Positions 60,669 through 64,000 of a stretch of DNA of 64,000 nt are shown one piece after another. Within the stretch, counting starts at the first letter, position 1, and each line of letters starts with the position of its first letter. The notes under the pieces are model-generated. The model was not told the origin of the DNA. It did not search any database and saw only the letters and a program-made list of their open reading frames with translations. Origin of the DNA: Streptomyces sp. NBC_00335 (GTDB lineage: Bacteria; Actinomycetota; Actinomycetes; Streptomycetales; Streptomycetaceae); the NCBI RefSeq assembly GCF_036127095.1, contig NZ_CP108006.1, positions 7,617,501 to 7,681,500 on the forward strand. The letters run 5' to 3'. A program made the translations under genes and the position numbers.

Positions 60669-60721
60669 CGGGGCCCCGCTCGCCGCCCCTCTCGCCGCCC
60701 CGGCGCCGGCCCCGGCCCCGG

Positions 60722-62104
60722 TCACTTGCGCGCGTACGCGGCCATCGTGGCCCGTACGTCCGCCGAGAACAGTGCCGGGCCCGCCGCGTCCGAGTGCGCC
60801 AGACCCTCCGGGGAAAGCCGCAGCAGCTCCGGGTCGTCCACGAGCCAGCCGCGCTCCGCGAAGGCCGACAGCTCCGCCGGGAAGTCCTCCCACGGACCGC
60901 TCCCGAACCGCTCCCGGTACTCGCCCACCGGCATCCCGCGCGCCTGGAGGAGGGACTGCAGGAGGTGCCTGCGCCGGGCCTCCTGCCCGTCGATCCACCG
61001 GCCGTGCTCGGCCCGCGCGAAGTCCTCCTCCGGGCGGCTCACGTAGTCGTCGATGATGCCGCGGATCTCGCTCATGCCGACCGCGTAGTCGAAGGAGTAG
61101 TGCAGCCCGGCCGTGTAGGAGCGGGCCCCGCAGCCGAGACCGATCATGCCGTCGGTCTGACAGGCGTGGTCCTCCGGGCCCACCGCGGGCGCGTCGGCCC
61201 GGCGGAACATCCGCATCGACACCTGCTCGTACCCGGCGGCCAGCAGGTGGTCCCGCCCGGCCCGGTACAGCCGCAGCCGCTGCTCGTCCCACCCGGCGGC
61301 CGTGGACTCGCCCGGCCTGCGCCCCAGGCCCGTCAGGGGGCGCACGTACAGCGGGTAGAGGTAGAGCTCCTCGGGGCGCCAGGCGAGGGCCGCGTCCAGC
61401 GAGAGGCGCCAGCTCTCCTCCGTCTGCCCGTCGATGCCGTAGATCAAGTCGATGTTCAGGACCGGTATCGCCGCGTCCCGGATCCTCGACAGGGCCGCCT
61501 CCACCTCCGCCCGCTTCTGCGGACGCACGGCGGAGCGGGCCTCGGCGGGCACGAAGCTCTGTACGCCCAGGCTGAGCCGGGTCGTTCCCCGGTCGGCCAG
61601 TACGGCGAGCCGGTCCGCCGTGGCCGTGGCCGGCGAGGCCTCCACCGACAGCGGCACCGCCCGCAGGTCGGCGCCCGCGGTCTTCTCCGCGATGTCGCAG
61701 AGCCGCTCCAGCTCGGACGCCGTCAGGAAGGTCGGGGTCCCGCCGCCGAAGGCCGCCGCCGCGAACCGCACGGGCTCCGCGTCGCCCAACGCATTCCGCA
61801 CCGAACGGGCTTGCCGCTCCAGCGCGTCGAGGTAGGCCGTGGTCAGTCCCTCCGGCGCACCGATCCGGGTGAAGAGGTTGCAGAACCCGCAGCGCACCTC
61901 GCAGAAGGGGACGTGGAGGTAGAGCGAGAGGGCGTCCTTGGGCTGCTCGGCCCACAGTGCGCTCAGTTCCGGCCGCTCGGGCAGGGGGCGGTACGCCGTC
62001 TTGTGCGGGTAGGCGTAGACGTAATTCTCGTAAGGGGTCGGGCTGTTCACAGGAGTCATCGGAGTCATCGGGGGCATCGGGGATATCGCGGTCATGGGGA
62101 TCAT
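60722..62104 (-). CDS. STM4012-like radical SAM protein (HemN-type)
   Basis: 460 residues from ATG 62104, which overlaps the upstream stop in an ATGA quartet. A Met/Pro-rich head with six Met in the first 17 residues precedes YAYPHKTAYRPLPERPELSA, then the Fe-S motif CEVRCGFCNLF (Cx3Cx2C) and GGGTPTFLT, NIDLIYGIDGQTEES of the HemN/coproporphyrinogen-dehydrogenase fold. It ends in a winged-helix-type segment as HemN does. HemN needs two SAM; whether this protein does is unknown. It probably works with STM4011 on the same substrate. Confidence 0.92.
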   Translation of the reverse strand: MIPMTAISPMPPMTPMTPVNSPTPYENYVYAYPHKTAYRPLPERPELSALWAEQPKDALSLYLHVPFCEVRCGFCNLFTRIGAPEGLTTAYLDALERQARSVRNALGDAEPVRFAAAAFGGGTPTFLTASELERLCDIAEKTAGADLRAVPLSVEASPATATADRLAVLADRGTTRLSLGVQSFVPAEARSAVRPQKRAEVEAALSRIRDAAIPVLNIDLIYGIDGQTEESWRLSLDAALAWRPEELYLYPLYVRPLTGLGRRPGESTAAGWDEQRLRLYRAGRDHLLAAGYEQVSMRMFRRADAPAVGPEDHACQTDGMIGLGCGARSYTAGLHYSFDYAVGMSEIRGIIDDYVSRPEEDFARAEHGRWIDGQEARRRHLLQSLLQARGMPVGEYRERFGSGPWEDFPAELSAFAERGWLVDDPELLRLSPEGLAHSDAAGPALFSADVRATMAAYARK

Positions 62105-62919
62105 CGGGGGCCGGGCTCCTCGTGGTTCAGGTGGAACTGTGCGTACGGGATCGTCCAGACCGCCTCGTGGGCGAGCCGGTGCCCCGTGTACCCGTCCTCC
62201 CCGTACGTGGTCCCGTGGTCGGAGCAGACGATCGCGAAACAGCGGCGCCGTGATCGCATCGCGGCGAAGAGCCGTCCGATGTGCCGGTCGACGTACTCCA
62301 GCGCGGCCGCGTGCGTCTCCCGGGAGTCGCCGTCCGCCGCGGTCGCCCCGGGGGAGTGGAACCAGTTGGGCTGGTGCATCGCCGACACGTTCAGGAAGAG
62401 GAACAGCCGCCGGTCGTGAGGCAGTTCGGCCACCACTCGCTCGACGCGGGACACCTGGGCCTCGAAGGAGGTGGGTGACGCCACCCCGAACTCCGGTTCC
62501 CAGTGCGACTCCTGGAACATCCCGGGCAGTACGGAGCCCAGCGCGGCCGCCTTGTTGAAGAAGCCGACGCCCCCCACGCACACGGTCCGGTAGCCCGCCC
62601 CGGCCAGCCCCGACACCAGGTCCGGGGTGTCGAAGACCCAGGTGCGCCCGGCCGTGGTCTCACTGCCCGGGAAGCGGGCGGCGAACAGCCGCGGATGCGG
62701 GCCCGGCCCGTCGGGAGTGGGCAGGAAGCCCGCGAACATGGCCTGGTGGGAGGCGTAGGTGAAACTCCCCGGCGCGTGCCGCCGCTCCCACGCCCCGCCG
62801 GGCAGGTGCGCGGCCAGGTTCGGGATCCGCCCCTCGGCGGCAAGACGCGCGGCCACGTCGTGGCGCAGCGTGTCGAGGGTGACGAGCAGCAGGTCGTCGC
62901 GGCCGACGACCTCGTTCAT
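62101..62919 (-). CDS. STM4013/SEN3800-like hydrolase (alkaline-phosphatase/sulfatase fold)
   Basis: 272 residues from ATG 62919, one base after the STM4014-like stop. N-terminal DDLLLVTLDTLRHDVAARLA and C-terminal CFAIVCSDHGTTYGEDGYTG give the metal Asp/His pairs of the alkaline-phosphatase superfamily; APGSFTYASHQAMFAGFLP supplies the likely Thr/Ser nucleophile region. A phosphate or sulfate ester, or a phosphonate, is probably cleaved or transferred. It is coupled at both ends to the other STM401x genes. Confidence 0.9.
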   Translation of the reverse strand: MNEVVGRDDLLLVTLDTLRHDVAARLAAEGRIPNLAAHLPGGAWERRHAPGSFTYASHQAMFAGFLPTPDGPGPHPRLFAARFPGSETTAGRTWVFDTPDLVSGLAGAGYRTVCVGGVGFFNKAAALGSVLPGMFQESHWEPEFGVASPTSFEAQVSRVERVVAELPHDRRLFLFLNVSAMHQPNWFHSPGATAADGDSRETHAAALEYVDRHIGRLFAAMRSRRRCFAIVCSDHGTTYGEDGYTGHRLAHEAVWTIPYAQFHLNHEEPGPR

Positions 62920-62920
62920 G

Positions 62921-64000
62921 TCAGGGGTGGACGGGGGCGCGTGCATGCGGTTCCTGTCGTACGGCGGCCACTTGGGCCGCATAGGTGTCCAGGCCTTCGG
63001 CGGGCGAGCCGGGCAGTCCCGTCAGCCGGGGCAGCAGGTCCCCGAAGGCGTTGACCTCGCCCACGGCGAAGCCCCGCCAGCCGAGGGCGGGCAGCAGATC
63101 GACCCCGACGCACAGGGTGCGCGGGAAGGCGGCGGCCGCCCGTTCGCAGACGGCGAGCGCGTCCGTCTCCCAGTGGCCGCCCGCCGCCGTCACGGCGGCC
63201 ACGGCCGCGTCGAGATCGCCGCGGGCACCGCCGAGGTGCAGGTTCGTGAGCGGACCGGCGGCCGTGCGGACCACGGCGTGGGTGGCCCGGCCGGCGATGA
63301 CGACCACCCGCAGATCGGCCGAGCGCCCCTGCTGGGAAGCCTTCGGCAGCCACCGCTCGATGTGCAGGCCGTCGGGGGCCAGGGCGTCGACGATGGCGCC
63401 GATCACCCGCTCGTCCTCGTACCTCCGCAGGCGCAGCGAGTTGTGGAGTGCTCCCGAAGGGGCCCGTTCCACGGAGGTCGTGGCGCGGATCCGGCCGCCC
63501 GCGCCCGTCTCCACCGCGAGCACCCCGGAGGCCGAGGAGCCGTGCGCGAGCTTCACGAACGCCCGCCGGTAGCCGGGGAGTTCGAGCACCCCCCGGACCT
63601 CCTCCCAGCCGCGCACCGGGGTGCGGACGGCGTCCGGTCCCGAGGTCGGGGAGGCCGGTACGGGAATCCCGGCGGCCGCCAGCACCCCGTGGCAGAGCCG
63701 CTTGTCGAACAGCACTCCGAGGTCGTCGGGGTCGCTCGTCAGCGTGCCGCCGGCCGACCGCACCCCCTGCGCCACCGTGTGCACCACCTCGGTGAACCGG
63801 CGGTACCAGAGCCCCGTGCCCTCGACCCGGGTGGTGTCGGCGGTCCCGCGCAGCAGCCCCTCCACCTCGGGGTCCTCGCCGGGGGAGTCGATCCGCACGT
63901 TCTCGCCCGCACGGAAGACGGCCCGGCCGGTCAGCACGTCCCGCCACGGAACCACCCGTGGTTCGGGCAGTCCGGCGGCGCGCACGGCCTCCTGGAAGAG
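62921..64000 (-). CDS. STM4014-like ATP-grasp protein (N-terminus cut by window end)
   Basis: At least 360 residues; the frame is open at 64000, so the start lies outside. Sequence shows an ATP-grasp-like fold: LFDKRLCHGVLAAAGIPVPA, RRAFVKLAHGSSASGVLAVE, LHIERWLPKASQQGRSADLR, and GWRGFAVGEVNAFGDLLP with the Mg-binding residues. Such proteins ligate carboxylates to amines or thiols using ATP. It is the first gene seen of the STM4014-4013-4012-4011 unit; an STM4015-like gene may lie beyond the window. Confidence 0.88.
   Translation of the reverse strand, partial: LFQEAVRAAGLPEPRVVPWRDVLTGRAVFRAGENVRIDSPGEDPEVEGLLRGTADTTRVEGTGLWYRRFTEVVHTVAQGVRSAGGTLTSDPDDLGVLFDKRLCHGVLAAAGIPVPASPTSGPDAVRTPVRGWEEVRGVLELPGYRRAFVKLAHGSSASGVLAVETGAGGRIRATTSVERAPSGALHNSLRLRRYEDERVIGAIVDALAPDGLHIERWLPKASQQGRSADLRVVVIAGRATHAVVRTAAGPLTNLHLGGARGDLDAAVAAVTAAGGHWETDALAVCERAAAAFPRTLCVGVDLLPALGWRGFAVGEVNAFGDLLPRLTGLPGSPAEGLDTYAAQVAAVRQEPHARAPVHP

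Noticed and set aside
59823..64000. Heme biosynthesis locus because of the HemN-like protein
   Set aside because: The partner genes are STM4011/4013/4014 types and no hem genes are present; HemN resemblance is shared by many radical SAM families.

Overview
The window is a stretch of chromosome from a high-GC actinobacterium, almost certainly a Streptomyces. The evidence is a base composition around 70% or more G+C, strong G/C bias at third codon positions, frequent GTG starts, many 1-4 nt stop/start overlaps, and several families typical of streptomycetes (streptophobe, DUF6777, DUF6191, DUF4328, Ser/Thr kinases with proline/serine linkers, an SpoIIE-type phosphatase fused to PAS and GAF domains, ModB-ModC fusion). 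The layout is mosaic core-like chromosome. I see no rRNA, tRNA, CRISPR array, replication origin or antibiotic megasynthase.

Region 1 (1-16.9 kb): a cut-off HpnB-like glycosyltransferase, a glutamate-racemase-like protein, an ADP-ribosylglycohydrolase/TetR pair divergent from an FAD monooxygenase across a likely operator, apolipoprotein N-acyltransferase (lnt), two Nudix hydrolases, a secreted trypsin-like protease, a GT-C membrane glycosyltransferase, a GNAT-AAA fusion, a membrane Ser/Thr kinase translationally coupled to a second membrane protein with a similar outer domain, and a Tm-1-like (UPF0261) protein. Region 2 (16.9-29.4 kb): a cation-diffusion-facilitator exporter, an FHA-FHA-ABC exporter with its own soluble Ser/Thr kinase (Rv1747/PknF-like), an alpha/beta hydrolase, a streptophobe, a DUF6777 protein with a long Ser-Glu/Ser-Pro repeat stalk, and an SPFH / NlpC-P60 pair. 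Region 3 (29.8-43 kb): a PAS-GAF-PP2C-HATPase switch phosphatase, a phosphodiester glycosidase whose C-terminal phosphatase-like domain appears to have decayed, a UvrA-like ABC protein, and a molybdate operon (regulator/binding protein, ModA, ModBC fusion).

Region 4 (43.3-51.4 kb) carries carbohydrate and stress genes: a multidomain secreted alpha-amylase, an orphan NarL-type response regulator coupled to a 56-codon ORF that may be what is left of a sensor kinase, an AlkB-type dioxygenase, a MarR/DoxX divergent pair with matched operators, and a GH15 enzyme.

Region 5 (51.4-58 kb) is a sulfur-assimilation block on the minus strand: a rhodanese and an ssuD-ssuC-ssuA-ssuB sulfonate operon. Each transcription unit is preceded by a tiny ORF encoding a cysteine-containing peptide (57012-57107 and 57886-57945). 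The ssu operon is split between ssuC and ssuA by an IS110-family element whose long non-coding left end has the position and stem-loops expected of a bridge RNA. Region 6 (58.1-64 kb) holds an APC permease and a tightly coupled four-gene unit of the STM4011-STM4014 families (two radical SAM proteins, a sulfatase-fold hydrolase and an ATP-grasp protein; the last is cut by the window end). Its product and substrate are unknown, and it is the best candidate for an undescribed system here.
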